Source: Hymenobacter sp. GOD-10R (lineage in GTDB: Bacteria; Bacteroidota; Bacteroidia; Cytophagales; Hymenobacteraceae). Taken from it: a stretch of 64,000 nucleotides of DNA. Numbering within the stretch: the first letter of the stretch is position 1; each line of letters begins with the position of its first letter. Shown here piece after piece: positions 17,395 to 25,866 of this stretch. Both the position numbers and the translations under genes were made by a program. Under the pieces are notes generated by a model. That model searched no databases. It was not told the origin of the DNA and saw nothing but the letters and a program-made list of their open reading frames with translations. The stretch lies in assembly GCF_035609205.1 (NCBI RefSeq), contig NZ_CP141184.1, positions 4,037,001 to 4,101,000 on the forward strand, in the 5' to 3' direction.

Positions 17395-17523
17395 CGTTCT
17401 ATTAAGAGGCCACTACTGCCCTCATAAGTTCAGGTGTTATGGAGGTGCAAACAACTAGCGCAAATCGTTGGCCGATGCCTTGACAGCGCCCATAATACCG
17501 CCCGCGTGTCTACTGCTTGCTCC

Positions 17524-19593
17524 TTATTTTTCTGCCTGCCCCGTGGCAATCCACGGCTGCTGCGTGCCCCACGTGCGGTTAGGCTCGTCGGCGGCCACGA
17601 ATACCAGCGTGCCACCAGCCGCCAGCTCTTGGTGCGTGAGCCAGTTGCGGTTCAGAGGCTTGCCATTCAGGCGAGCGGCTTGGATGTAGCGGCGGGCCGG
17701 CGCGTAGTTTTCCACCTCGATGACCAGGGGCTGCTTTGCCGCTACTTGTAGCTTGATCTGCCGGAACAAGGGCAGGTTCAGGTAGTACACAGGTTGGCCC
17801 ACGCAGGCCGGCATCAGGCCGCAAGCCGTTAGCACGTACCACGCCGACATGGCGCCTGCATCGTCGTCCATGGTGCGCAGGTAAGCTTGGGGCTGGTTCT
17901 GGTAGATGCGCCCGATGTAGGGGTCGATGCCGCGGCTGTTATCGTTGAAGTAGTGCTGCACCACCGTGTCGGCGGCGAGTTGGTGCATGAGTGCCTGCGA
18001 CTTCCACGGCTGCTGCGTAGCGTTATAGAGCGTGGGGGCTTGCAGGTCCGTTTCGTTGGCGTGGTTGTAGTAGTCGCCGGCAAAAAACGCGTCGAGCTGT
18101 TGACGAAACGCCTCCTCACCGCCCATCATTTGCTGCAAGCCCTTGATGTCGAAGGGCACATTCCAGCGGTACTGCCAGATGGTGCCCTGGTACAGCCCCC
18201 GAGTTGGCAGGCGGTCCACGTCGGGGCGCGTCATGTCCTGAAAGTCCTTGCGCCAGTAGTCTTGGTACTGCAACGCCTTTTGCCGGTACTTGGCGCTCAA
18301 GGATTTGTCCTTCAGAATACCTAGGATTTCGGACAGCGCCCATGCGTCGTACGACGACTCTAGCGCCTTGTCGGGGTGGGAGTAGTCGAGCCGCTCGACT
18401 TCGCTGATGAGCGAGTCGCGAATGCCGCGCAGGTCGACGGCGTACCCTTTGCGCACCGCGTCCAGCAGCACCACAATGGCGTGCTCGGTGCGCACCGTGG
18501 GAGAAGGCTCGTGCTGCGTAGCAAAGTTCTTTTTGCCGTAGCGGTACAGGTTGGCCAGCGAGGGCGCAATATCCTGAAACTCGTTGGGGTAAGCCAGCGA
18601 GAACAGCGGCAGTTGCGTGTGGTAGTTGTCCCAGATGGCCCATCCGTTATACACCGGCCGCTTCGACTTTTGCAGCGATCCATCGATGGCCCGGTACCGC
18701 CCGTCTGGCTCCGACACGAGGTAGGGCGACTGCAAGGTGCGGTAGAGCAACGAGTAGAACAGCCCTTGGCGGTCCGCTTCGCCCTGCACCTGCACGCGAG
18801 CGAGCTGGGCATTCCAGGCTAGGCTGGCTGCCCGGCGCACCTCCTCGAACGAGGTATGGGCCTGCCGCTGCACCGTAGCTTGCGCATCGGCAACACTCAC
18901 GGAGGAGAAAGCCACGCGCACCTCCACCTCGGCGGCACCTGTGGCGGGCAGGCGGACCAGCAACTGGTGCGCCCCGGCCGCCGTCCACTGCGCCGGCTGA
19001 TTGAGTTCGAGGTAGTAATAAAGTCGGTACGTACCCGCGCTGCACGTCGTGCCGGCTTCAATCCAGCCGCTGAGGGCAGCATCTTGCGTGGCGTGTTCTT
19101 CCTGCTTAAAGCCGTTGGCCAAGGAGTGCGCTAGGTCGAGGTACAGCGTCCGCTCAGCGCCAGCGGGGAAGTGGTAGCGGTGCAAGCCAAAGCGCTGGCC
19201 TACGGTTAGCTCGGCGCCTATGCCGTTGGCAAACGTGACACTGTAGTAGCCAGGTTCGGCTTGTTCGCTCTTTTTGAGCAGTTGCGTTTGTTGCGGGTCA
19301 GGACCTAGGCAAGGCTTTACGAGCAGGTTACCGCCCGCGCCTTGGCAGCCCACCCCTTCGAAGCGCGTGTGCGTGAACCCTAGGAAAGTACGGGCTAGGT
19401 GCTCGTAGCCGGTGTGCGTGTTGGGGTACGTCTGCGGCCCCAGGCTGAGCATCGAGAACGGGTAAGAAGCCGCCGGCGAAAGCTGCCCGTGGTCACCAGA
19501 CGTCCCCAGAAAAACATTGACTTGCTGGGTGGGTGTTTGAGCTAGGGTAGGAAAACAGATCAGCAGGAAAAAGAGCCGGAGTAAATAGCGCAT
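17524..19593 (-). CDS. GH92-family alpha-mannosidase
   Basis: 689 residues with a signal peptide (MRYLLRLFFLLICFPTLAQ). GH92 landmarks in order: NVFLGTSGDHGQLSPAASYPFSM, NTHTGYEH and GFTHTRFEGVGCQGAGG in the N-terminal beta-sandwich; then WDNYHTQLPLFSLAYP, QGTIWQYRWNVPFD, NDNSRGIDPYIG and DDDAGAMSAWYVLTACGL in the (alpha/alpha)6 barrel, with the expected acidic residues. GH92 enzymes are calcium-dependent exo-alpha-mannosidases acting on N-glycans or yeast mannan in the periplasm. It is the last gene of the long minus-strand run that starts with susC. A palindromic repeat lies between it and the esterase, so co-transcription is uncertain. Confidence 0.93.
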   Translation of the reverse strand: MRYLLRLFFLLICFPTLAQTPTQQVNVFLGTSGDHGQLSPAASYPFSMLSLGPQTYPNTHTGYEHLARTFLGFTHTRFEGVGCQGAGGNLLVKPCLGPDPQQTQLLKKSEQAEPGYYSVTFANGIGAELTVGQRFGLHRYHFPAGAERTLYLDLAHSLANGFKQEEHATQDAALSGWIEAGTTCSAGTYRLYYYLELNQPAQWTAAGAHQLLVRLPATGAAEVEVRVAFSSVSVADAQATVQRQAHTSFEEVRRAASLAWNAQLARVQVQGEADRQGLFYSLLYRTLQSPYLVSEPDGRYRAIDGSLQKSKRPVYNGWAIWDNYHTQLPLFSLAYPNEFQDIAPSLANLYRYGKKNFATQHEPSPTVRTEHAIVVLLDAVRKGYAVDLRGIRDSLISEVERLDYSHPDKALESSYDAWALSEILGILKDKSLSAKYRQKALQYQDYWRKDFQDMTRPDVDRLPTRGLYQGTIWQYRWNVPFDIKGLQQMMGGEEAFRQQLDAFFAGDYYNHANETDLQAPTLYNATQQPWKSQALMHQLAADTVVQHYFNDNSRGIDPYIGRIYQNQPQAYLRTMDDDAGAMSAWYVLTACGLMPACVGQPVYYLNLPLFRQIKLQVAAKQPLVIEVENYAPARRYIQAARLNGKPLNRNWLTHQELAAGGTLVFVAADEPNRTWGTQQPWIATGQAEK

Positions 19594-19694
19594 GAAACGG
19601 CAGGGTAAAAAGAGAGTCGAACGGGCAGGGAGGACAACGATAAGTGGATGGCCGTGCCAGCAAGTACCAGCCAGACTAATGCTAAAGCTAGTAG

Positions 19695-19821
19695 CTAGTT
19701 CCCCTCCTTTTTTAAGGAGGGGTTCAGGATGGTCTGGCTAGGGCTAGAAAGCTAGCTTCTACTCATTGTTCAACGACAAGGAACCACCCCTAGCCCCTCC
19801 TTAAAAAAGGAGGGGAACTAG
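19695..19821. repeat. Palindromic repeat element, copy 1
   Basis: The ends are inverted copies of CTAGTTCCCCTCCTTTTTT followed by AAGGAGGGG, and each end is itself a hairpin (CCCCTCCTT...AAGGAGGGG). The centre contains GTTCAACGAC. A related element occurs at 24086-24221. The layout resembles a MITE-like or REP-type dispersed palindrome with no coding capacity. Outside the core, AAAGCTAG-type sequence extends the inverted symmetry. Confidence 0.85.
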
Positions 19822-19862
19822 CTTTAGCTTTTAGCTTTAAACTTCTTTGTCACTTGTGGTAG

Positions 19863-20591
19863 CTACAAGTACCAATTGACCATTTGCTTCCAGGCTGCCG
19901 GGTTATGAGCCTCCCCTTCCCACACATGCAGCTCATGGTCGATATGCTTGGTTTGGAGCTGCTGGCTCAGGAAGAAGTTATCTGCCAAGAACGCATCTTC
20001 CGCCCCGATAGCGAAGGTGATATCTAGGCGGCGGAGGTGCTGCAAGTAGAAGTCGTCGCTGAGCTGCGGGATGTAGCGGTTGGGCGTGTTCAGGTACACG
20101 TCATCATCTACATAGCCTTGGAATAAATCGGCGAACGTGGCCATGGACTGGGTCAGGTCGTAGCGGCCACTCATGCCCACTACCCGGCCGAAGCGCTGCG
20201 GATGCCGAAAAGCTAGGTTCACGGCGTGAAAAGCGCCCATGCTACAGCCCGCAGCTATCAGAAACATGTTGGGGTTGAGGCTTTTTGAGAACGGCAGCAC
20301 CTCGTCCAGAATGTAGCGCTCGTACTGCAAGTGGCGCTGAATCCGCTCGGCCGGGTGCTTGGCTTTGCAATACAGGCTTTCCGCGTCGATGCTATCCACG
20401 CAGTAGAGCTGCAAGAACCCGCTTTCGATCTTAGGCCGCAGAGCTTCCACCACGCCCCAGTTCTCATAATCGTAGAAATGCGCCTTCCGCGTAGGAAAGA
20501 ACAAGACCCGCGCACCCGCCGTCCCGAAGACGAGCAGCTCCATGCGCCGATTCAAAGCCGAACTGAACCATTCGTGGTACTCGCGGTGCAT
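19863..20591 (-). CDS. Alpha/beta-hydrolase esterase (esterase D/PF00756-like)
   Basis: 242 residues from the ATG at 20591 (MHREYHEWFSSAL), the usual start of this family; an ATG at 20621 is upstream. The nucleophile elbow is IAAGCSMGAFHAVNLAF (GxSxG). The acid is probably in ITFAIGAEDAFLADN and the catalytic His in HELHVWEGEAHNPAAWK. No signal peptide is visible, so it is probably cytosolic. Related proteins are small esterases or acyl hydrolases of unknown substrate. It follows the GDSL hydrolase by about 50 bp on the same strand, suggesting joint transcription and ester removal from the same substrate. Confidence 0.85.
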   Translation of the reverse strand: MHREYHEWFSSALNRRMELLVFGTAGARVLFFPTRKAHFYDYENWGVVEALRPKIESGFLQLYCVDSIDAESLYCKAKHPAERIQRHLQYERYILDEVLPFSKSLNPNMFLIAAGCSMGAFHAVNLAFRHPQRFGRVVGMSGRYDLTQSMATFADLFQGYVDDDVYLNTPNRYIPQLSDDFYLQHLRRLDITFAIGAEDAFLADNFFLSQQLQTKHIDHELHVWEGEAHNPAAWKQMVNWYL

Positions 20592-20642
20592 ACGGGTAGG
20601 CGAACTACAAGTGGAGAGCATATCGGATCCGGAAAGTGGTGC

Positions 20643-21260
20643 CTAGGTCTGCCCAGGCGGGGGCAGCATACGCGCTAGCTGCGCCCCGATTTCTCGCTGC
20701 CACAGCGCGTAGCCTTGCGGCGAGAGGTGCAAGCCATCGGGGTCAAAGAGCGCGGATTGGGGCTGGCCTCGTTCGTCCAGCATGTGGTGGTAGAGGTCGA
20801 GGTAATAGAGCGGGGTGCCCTGCTGCTCGATCAACTGCCCGATGCAGTAGTTGGCGTACTCGATGTTGCCGCGCAGGTGCTGGCGGGCGATGCTAGGCTT
20901 AATGGAAATAAAGCACACGGGGATTTTGCCTAGCGCTGCCTGCACGCGCGCCAACAGCTGCTCAAAAAACAGCACCACTTCCTCGGGGTTGCGGCCGTCA
21001 CCCAGGTCGTTGTCGCCGGCGTACACGAAGAGGTAATCGGGTTGTTGGCGCGGCACAACCCGGGCGAAAAACCAGGCGCAGGCCGCCAACGTCGACCCGC
21101 CAAACCCTAGGTTAACGGCCTCAATCTGCGGGAAGCACCGCTCCAGTTCCTCCCCCCAGCGGGTGAAGGTGGAACTGCCATAAAACACCACTTTCGGCCG
21201 ATCGGACTTGGTTGCTGGCTTCTGCTCCAGGCGTCGGATATCGTCTTGGTACCACTGCAT
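20643..21260 (-). CDS. SGNH/GDSL-family hydrolase
   Basis: 205 residues, no signal peptide. Block I is VVFYGSSTFTRW with the nucleophilic Ser, block II is NLGFGGSTL (Gly), block III is YAGDNDLGDG (Asn), and block V is DGLHLSPQGYALW (Asp-x-x-His). These four blocks define SGNH esterases, which remove acyl or acetyl groups from lipids or carbohydrates. It lies between the PHP-domain gene and the alpha/beta esterase on the same strand. Substrate unknown; a deacylating role fits the neighbouring phospholipase-like gene but is an inference. Confidence 0.88.
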   Translation of the reverse strand: MQWYQDDIRRLEQKPATKSDRPKVVFYGSSTFTRWGEELERCFPQIEAVNLGFGGSTLAACAWFFARVVPRQQPDYLFVYAGDNDLGDGRNPEEVVLFFEQLLARVQAALGKIPVCFISIKPSIARQHLRGNIEYANYCIGQLIEQQGTPLYYLDLYHHMLDERGQPQSALFDPDGLHLSPQGYALWQREIGAQLARMLPPPGQT

Positions 21261-21503
21261 TTGTTCTGGGAAAGCGCTGAGCGCCGGCTAGCCGCTCGGG
21301 CTCAGGAAGAAGATCTTTCGGCGGCGACAAAGCAACCTTCTTCTTCGGCAAAGGTCGGCCGGAAAGAAGGGCTTCGTCATTACGCCATCATTACGAGTAG
21401 ATGACGTTTGAGCTAACGGACGATCATTATGGCCCTGAGTTGCACAGCCGTGGTGGGTTTAAGGGAGTGCGCCGCATAGAATACTCGATTCATTAAGCCA
21501 GGG

Positions 21504-22937
21504 CTAGCCCAACCAGATCGGGTTTGTTAAGGCTAGCATCTCGCCCTGAGGCGTGCGCACTTCCACCCGCACGTACTTCGTCGCACCGGCCGGAACGGTC
21601 CAGTGCCAAGTGGCAGCTTTGCCGATGGCAGCTTGCTCCGTGAACAGAACGCCCTTCTCCCCGTGCAGCGTCACGACTGCCTGAGCGGGTATTTGCTGCA
21701 AGGTAAAAGCTACTTGGACCTTTTTCCCAACCACAGCAGGCAGCCGGTCACCTAGGTTGGCGGTAGCGGCGCCGGCAGTAGCCGTTAGGGTCAACCTCAG
21801 CTTGTTATCGGCACTCAGGTAGGCATTGCCCTTCCGCAACCCTTGCATGATCCCGCTGCGCGACAAGCTTTTAGCCTTCACCACGGTTTGGGGTCGACCG
21901 AGCTGGTTGGGAGAAGGCGCCGCTGTGTGCGTGTCACTATCGGCCACGGCCAGCTTAGCCGTGCCGGCACGCAAGAGGTCGTCCCACCACTTCAGCGCGA
22001 GTTCGTCGAGGGCATCCCACTGACCGTTCCAGACTTCGATGCCATCAAAGTCCTTGACATCAAACCCGAAGCCGTTGATGCACTCCTTGGTGTAAAAAGC
22101 GTGGTTGATGATAGCCAGGCCGCTATCGGCGTGCACTTGGGCTAGGTATTTTGTTACGGCTTTATCCTGGGAGGTGTAGCGCCACTCGATGAGCGTGGTG
22201 GGCGACAGGCCCATGGCATTCCAGTGCCCGAAGGCCGTGGTGGTCACTTCCTCCCCGTTAATAATGAGCAGGTTCTTAGGCGCGTACTTGCCCCAGCTCA
22301 GGTTGGCGCTGTTAGTGTTGTGCTCGGTCGAGACGATGAAGTCTAGGCCTTGGGCCACGGCTTCGTTCACTAGCTCTTGCGGGGTGCGCTTGCCGTCAGA
22401 GTGCAGCGTGTGCATGTGCAAATCGCCGCGGTACCAGCCGGGTTGATTGTTTACCGAAGCCGGCGCGGGCATTAGTTGGAATGCCGGTTTATCGGGGCCG
22501 GGCACTAGCGATACGGCTAGCTCCCAGTCAATTCCCTCCGGCAAAATCGTGGAAGGATAAATTAGAATGTGCCAGCGGCCGGGCTTGATCTTGCCGGGTA
22601 TGTACCCCGTGGAGGCCTCCTGCGCATTGAGAAAGAACTCCGTCTTCGCCCCACCCGACCAGCCCCGGAAACCCGCCGTATTACCCATCTGGTAGCCCTC
22701 TGGCCCGTAAATACCTAGGTTCAGAACGTTCTTTCCTTGCTGCGAGTAGATTTCCTTCACCCGCAGCTCCGCAATGCCCGTCGGCACGTCGATGGGCACG
22801 TACACCAGCTTGAACAGGCTATCCGCGGGGATGTGCCCCTTCTTGCTGATACTAGTAACAGACTGAGCTGTTGCTAGGTGCGCTAGCGCGAAGCTCAGCA
22901 CACCTAGCAACAGCAGGAAACGCTTCGTAACTCGCAT
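21504..22937 (-). CDS. CehA/McbA-family metallohydrolase with PHP domain
   Basis: 477 residues with a signal peptide (MRVTKRFLLLLGVLSFALAHLATAQ). An N-terminal beta-rich domain (about 35-160) precedes a PHP metallo-phosphoesterase domain starting near residue 168 with YRGDLHMHTLHSDGK, followed by VSTEHNTNS, INGEEVTT, IINHAF and AVADSDTHT. These supply the His/Asp/Glu ligands for two or three metals. CehA/McbA proteins are exported hydrolases of phosphoesters, carbamates or related bonds. The start is only 6 bp past the stop of the PI-PLC-like gene, so the two are almost certainly co-transcribed. Confidence 0.9.
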   Translation of the reverse strand: MRVTKRFLLLLGVLSFALAHLATAQSVTSISKKGHIPADSLFKLVYVPIDVPTGIAELRVKEIYSQQGKNVLNLGIYGPEGYQMGNTAGFRGWSGGAKTEFFLNAQEASTGYIPGKIKPGRWHILIYPSTILPEGIDWELAVSLVPGPDKPAFQLMPAPASVNNQPGWYRGDLHMHTLHSDGKRTPQELVNEAVAQGLDFIVSTEHNTNSANLSWGKYAPKNLLIINGEEVTTTAFGHWNAMGLSPTTLIEWRYTSQDKAVTKYLAQVHADSGLAIINHAFYTKECINGFGFDVKDFDGIEVWNGQWDALDELALKWWDDLLRAGTAKLAVADSDTHTAAPSPNQLGRPQTVVKAKSLSRSGIMQGLRKGNAYLSADNKLRLTLTATAGAATANLGDRLPAVVGKKVQVAFTLQQIPAQAVVTLHGEKGVLFTEQAAIGKAATWHWTVPAGATKYVRVEVRTPQGEMLALTNPIWLG

Positions 22938-22943
22938 GCTCTC

Positions 22944-24026
22944 CTACTTGCCGGCTGTATTCTTAGCAAATACCGGATCGGGCCGGAAATACTTGCCGTC
23001 GGAGAAACTGATGACGTAGTCGGATTTGAAGTGCGTGCTCTTCTGGTAAAAATCGGTGCTGATGATCTGCGCACCCGATTTCATAGCCGCTTCAAAGCTG
23101 CTCTTATCATTCTTGCGCGCTTCCTGCGTATCGCTGTCGGCCCGCGTCCGGATGATGTAGCCTTTTTGGACTAGCGCCTGAATGGCAGCTAGGTCCTTTT
23201 TGGCGTTGTTCATGATGTGAATCGCGGCCTCGGGCGTGCCCGGCTCGGCATCGGCGAACAGCACCCGGCCTTTCAAGGAAGGATGGCCGGCGATGTACGT
23301 CGCGCGCTTCTCGCCTATTTCATCCAGAATAAAAATGTACTTGCCCCGCGCTTGCTTCAACGTTGGCCAATTCTGGTGCAGCACGGCGCTTTCCAGCGTC
23401 TCGTATTTTCCCCGCACCTGATCGGGCGTAATGATGTTTTCCCGACCTAGGTTATCGATGATTTCCTTGTCCAATTGGTCGAATACGGCGGCGGTAAAGG
23501 GCTCCGGCACCGTAAAGCCCGGCCGGCTCATGGCCTCCGATTTGGCGTTCATGGTAATGAACACGGGCGGGTGGTCCGGGTGTGCTGCCGAAAAGCGCTT
23601 GAGCTCCTGCAAGCACATTTTGAACGTAGGGCAGTTGCTGCGGAAGTCAATATCTTGAATGTGGAACACCTTGAAGCCCGGCTGCTTCATCACGCCTTCC
23701 GTGTCGTAGGCCGGCTGGCCAGGAGCTAGGTCTAGACCTTTAGGGTGGGCGTATTTGCCGCCTTGCTGGTCGGCATACACGTCAATTTCCAGAGCGGACA
23801 GTCCCATACCTAGCTGCTCGCTCAGCGACAAATGGCTGTAATCAATCTTGCTCATGCTCACTGAGTCATTCTTCTGGAGCATACGAAACAGCTTCGGGTC
23901 AATGGCTTGCTTGTAGCTGTTGTGCGAGCCAATCACCTGTATTTTGTTGATCGGCAACTCATCATCCTTAGCAGGTGACAGAAAGGAGGAAATCAGGAGA
24001 AGACTGGACAGTGAAATGACCTTCAT
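22944..24026 (-). CDS. Phosphatidylinositol-specific phospholipase C-like protein (Ca2+-dependent PI-PLC-C1 type)
   Basis: 360 residues with a signal peptide (MKVISLSSLLLISSFLSPA). The TIM-barrel PLC fold is recognised from IQVIGSHNSYKQ with the first catalytic His, LSEQLGMGLSALEIDVYAD with the metal-binding acidic pair, GFKVFHIQDIDFRSNC with the second His, and C-terminal IRTRADSDTQEARKND. These match the Ca2+-dependent PI-PLC-C1 family. Such enzymes cleave phosphodiester bonds of phosphatidylinositol or similar lipids outside the cell or in the periplasm. It lies downstream of susCD across a palindromic repeat and directly upstream of the PHP-domain gene. Confidence 0.9.
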   Translation of the reverse strand: MKVISLSSLLLISSFLSPAKDDELPINKIQVIGSHNSYKQAIDPKLFRMLQKNDSVSMSKIDYSHLSLSEQLGMGLSALEIDVYADQQGGKYAHPKGLDLAPGQPAYDTEGVMKQPGFKVFHIQDIDFRSNCPTFKMCLQELKRFSAAHPDHPPVFITMNAKSEAMSRPGFTVPEPFTAAVFDQLDKEIIDNLGRENIITPDQVRGKYETLESAVLHQNWPTLKQARGKYIFILDEIGEKRATYIAGHPSLKGRVLFADAEPGTPEAAIHIMNNAKKDLAAIQALVQKGYIIRTRADSDTQEARKNDKSSFEAAMKSGAQIISTDFYQKSTHFKSDYVISFSDGKYFRPDPVFAKNTAGK

Positions 24027-24085
24027 GTTGGCTGAGTTATTTGATACCAGAGCTAAAAAGCTAAGGTTAGAAAACTAAAGCTAAG

Positions 24086-24221
24086 CTCCCCTCCTTTTTT
24101 AAGGAGGGGTTGGGGTGGTCCAGTTAGAGCTAGAAAATAGAGCTAGGTTTTAGCCCTGATATCGTTCAACGACCTTAACCACCCCGCCCTTCGGGCACCC
24201 CTCCTTAAAAAAGGAGGGGAG
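24086..24221. repeat. Palindromic repeat element, copy 2
   Basis: The ends CTCCCCTCCTTTTTTAAGG and its inverted counterpart CCTTAAAAAAGGAGGGGAG bound a 136-bp element. The inner symmetry GGGTTGGGGTGGTC/ACCACCCC and the central CGTTCAACGAC match the element at 19695-19821. No coding capacity. It lies between susD and the PI-PLC-like gene and would form a strong hairpin if transcribed. Confidence 0.85.
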
Positions 24222-24243
24222 TTGAGAACCCTAGACCTAGCTT

Positions 24244-25833
24244 TTAGTATCCCTCGTTCTGCTTCAGATTGGGGTTGAGCTTCAGCTCGTTGGTGGGCAC
24301 CGGGTACAGGCGGCGGAAGGTGCTCTTGTCCATTTTCAGGTTGTCATTCGGCAGTGGATATTCTACCTCAAACTGCCCGAACCGGATCAGGTCGTTGCGG
24401 CGCCACCCTTCCCAGTACAGCTCACGGGCTCGCTCGTCGGGGATGCCGTTTAGGGTGATGGAACCAGCCGTTTGGGCCCCGGAACGCGCCCGGATTTTGT
24501 TGACTAGCACCAAGGGCGTTTGCAGCTCGCCGTTGATGGAGGTGGCGGAGGCACCACGCAGGATGGCTTCCGCTTTCATCAGCATCACGTCGGCGAGGCG
24601 GAACACGGGTACGTCATTGCTATTCAGGCGGGTAGCTTGGATGATAGTCGGATCGGGATAGTACTTGATGGAGCGCACACCTTCCGACTGGCTGGTGAGG
24701 GTGTTGCCTAGGTCCATGGGCTTGGGCGGCACCAGCGTCAGCACCGGATCAATCACGATTTGCGTGGTCGTGCCGGGGTAGTACACCGGCGTATTGGTGA
24801 AGCCACCGTTGCCGTCGGGCACGAACTGCGGGCCGGCTAGCCACGTTTTGGTGCGGAAGTCGCCCAGCAGATTGAAGCGGTTGTAGAACTCGGGCGTGGT
24901 GCTCATGGCAATGCTCAGGCCCACGTTGAAGCCATAGGCCTGCGTGAGATAGTAGAAGAAGCCAAAGCGCGTGAACTGGTTACCAGGGATTTGCTGATCG
25001 TAGGGAATGGCGAAAATTGTCTCGTTGATCTGCGGGCCGTTGTTGGGCAGGAAGATGTCCCGGTACTTGGCATCGAGGCTGTAGTTGCGATTAGTCTGCA
25101 CGCTGTCGGCCATGCGCACCACGTCGGGGTAGCGCGGTGTGCCCACGTACACCTCCGAGTTGAGGTACATCTTTGCCAGCAGCGCAAACACCATCCCCTT
25201 GGTCGGGCGACCGTATTGCTGGGTGTTCGTGGAGAGTGAGTTCGTTTTGGCCGGCAGCTGCTTCACTACGTCAAGCAGTTCCGTTTCGATGAACTTGTAC
25301 ACTTCCGACCTAGGTTGGGTGGCCGGCGGGTCGTTCACGGGGTACTCCGTCACGATGGGCACGTTGCCGTACAAGTCCATCAGGAAGAAGTAGTACAAGG
25401 CGCGCATGGCCCGGATTTCAGCCAACTTGGTGTTCAGTTCGGTCGCGTTGAAGCCGAAGTTGTTCGTAATCGGCAGCAGGCGGTTGCAGGTCAGAATGCC
25501 GCTGTAGGCCCACTGCCAAATGCCGAGCACGTTGGGGTGGTCGGGCGTCCAGGTGTGGTAGTGCAACTGCCGGTACTGCCCGCCATCGTCGAAGTTGCCG
25601 TCGCGGGCCGGGATGATGGCCGCGTCGGTCGACATTTCCTGCATGCGCCAGTACGGCACGGCGTAGCTCGACGACAGGTTGGCGTAAATGGCTCCTACCG
25701 AGGCGTTGTAATCGGACAAGGTTTTGGGGAAGTTGGACTCCACAAATTGCGACTCGACGGGCACATCTAGTTCGCAGGAGCTGGTGAACAAGGCCAGCAG
25801 GCCACTAATGAGCAGTAATGCTTTATTTTTCAT
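24244..25833 (-). CDS. SusD/RagB-family nutrient-binding outer-membrane lipoprotein
   Basis: 529 residues from the ATG at 25833 (MKNKALLL); an upstream ATG at 25854 is less likely. The lipoprotein signal ends in LFTSSCELDVP, with the Cys as lipidation site. SusD features include the N-terminal SusD-like region (YANLSSSYAVPYW), the TPR-like helices with AEIRAMRALYYFFLMDLYGNVPIVTE, and the C-terminal signature ARELYWEGWRRNDLIRFGQF ending in YPVPTNELKLNPNLKQNEGY. It caps the SusC porin and binds oligomeric ligands at the cell surface. It lies 33 bp downstream of susC. The ligand is not evident from sequence. Confidence 0.97.
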   Translation of the reverse strand: MKNKALLLISGLLALFTSSCELDVPVESQFVESNFPKTLSDYNASVGAIYANLSSSYAVPYWRMQEMSTDAAIIPARDGNFDDGGQYRQLHYHTWTPDHPNVLGIWQWAYSGILTCNRLLPITNNFGFNATELNTKLAEIRAMRALYYFFLMDLYGNVPIVTEYPVNDPPATQPRSEVYKFIETELLDVVKQLPAKTNSLSTNTQQYGRPTKGMVFALLAKMYLNSEVYVGTPRYPDVVRMADSVQTNRNYSLDAKYRDIFLPNNGPQINETIFAIPYDQQIPGNQFTRFGFFYYLTQAYGFNVGLSIAMSTTPEFYNRFNLLGDFRTKTWLAGPQFVPDGNGGFTNTPVYYPGTTTQIVIDPVLTLVPPKPMDLGNTLTSQSEGVRSIKYYPDPTIIQATRLNSNDVPVFRLADVMLMKAEAILRGASATSINGELQTPLVLVNKIRARSGAQTAGSITLNGIPDERARELYWEGWRRNDLIRFGQFEVEYPLPNDNLKMDKSTFRRLYPVPTNELKLNPNLKQNEGY

Positions 25834-25866
25834 ACAAGTACTTTCAGCAAGCAAGAAGCTAGGTTC

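Noticed and set aside
17829..19134. Several long plus- and minus-strand ORFs overlapping the GH92 gene
   Set aside because: They are shadow frames of a clear GH92 coding sequence, rich in Arg/Cys/Trp, as expected of GC-rich alternate frames.
19695..19821. Simple transcription terminator
   Set aside because: The symmetry extends over the whole 127-bp element with a second related copy at 24086-24221, which is more than a terminator would need.
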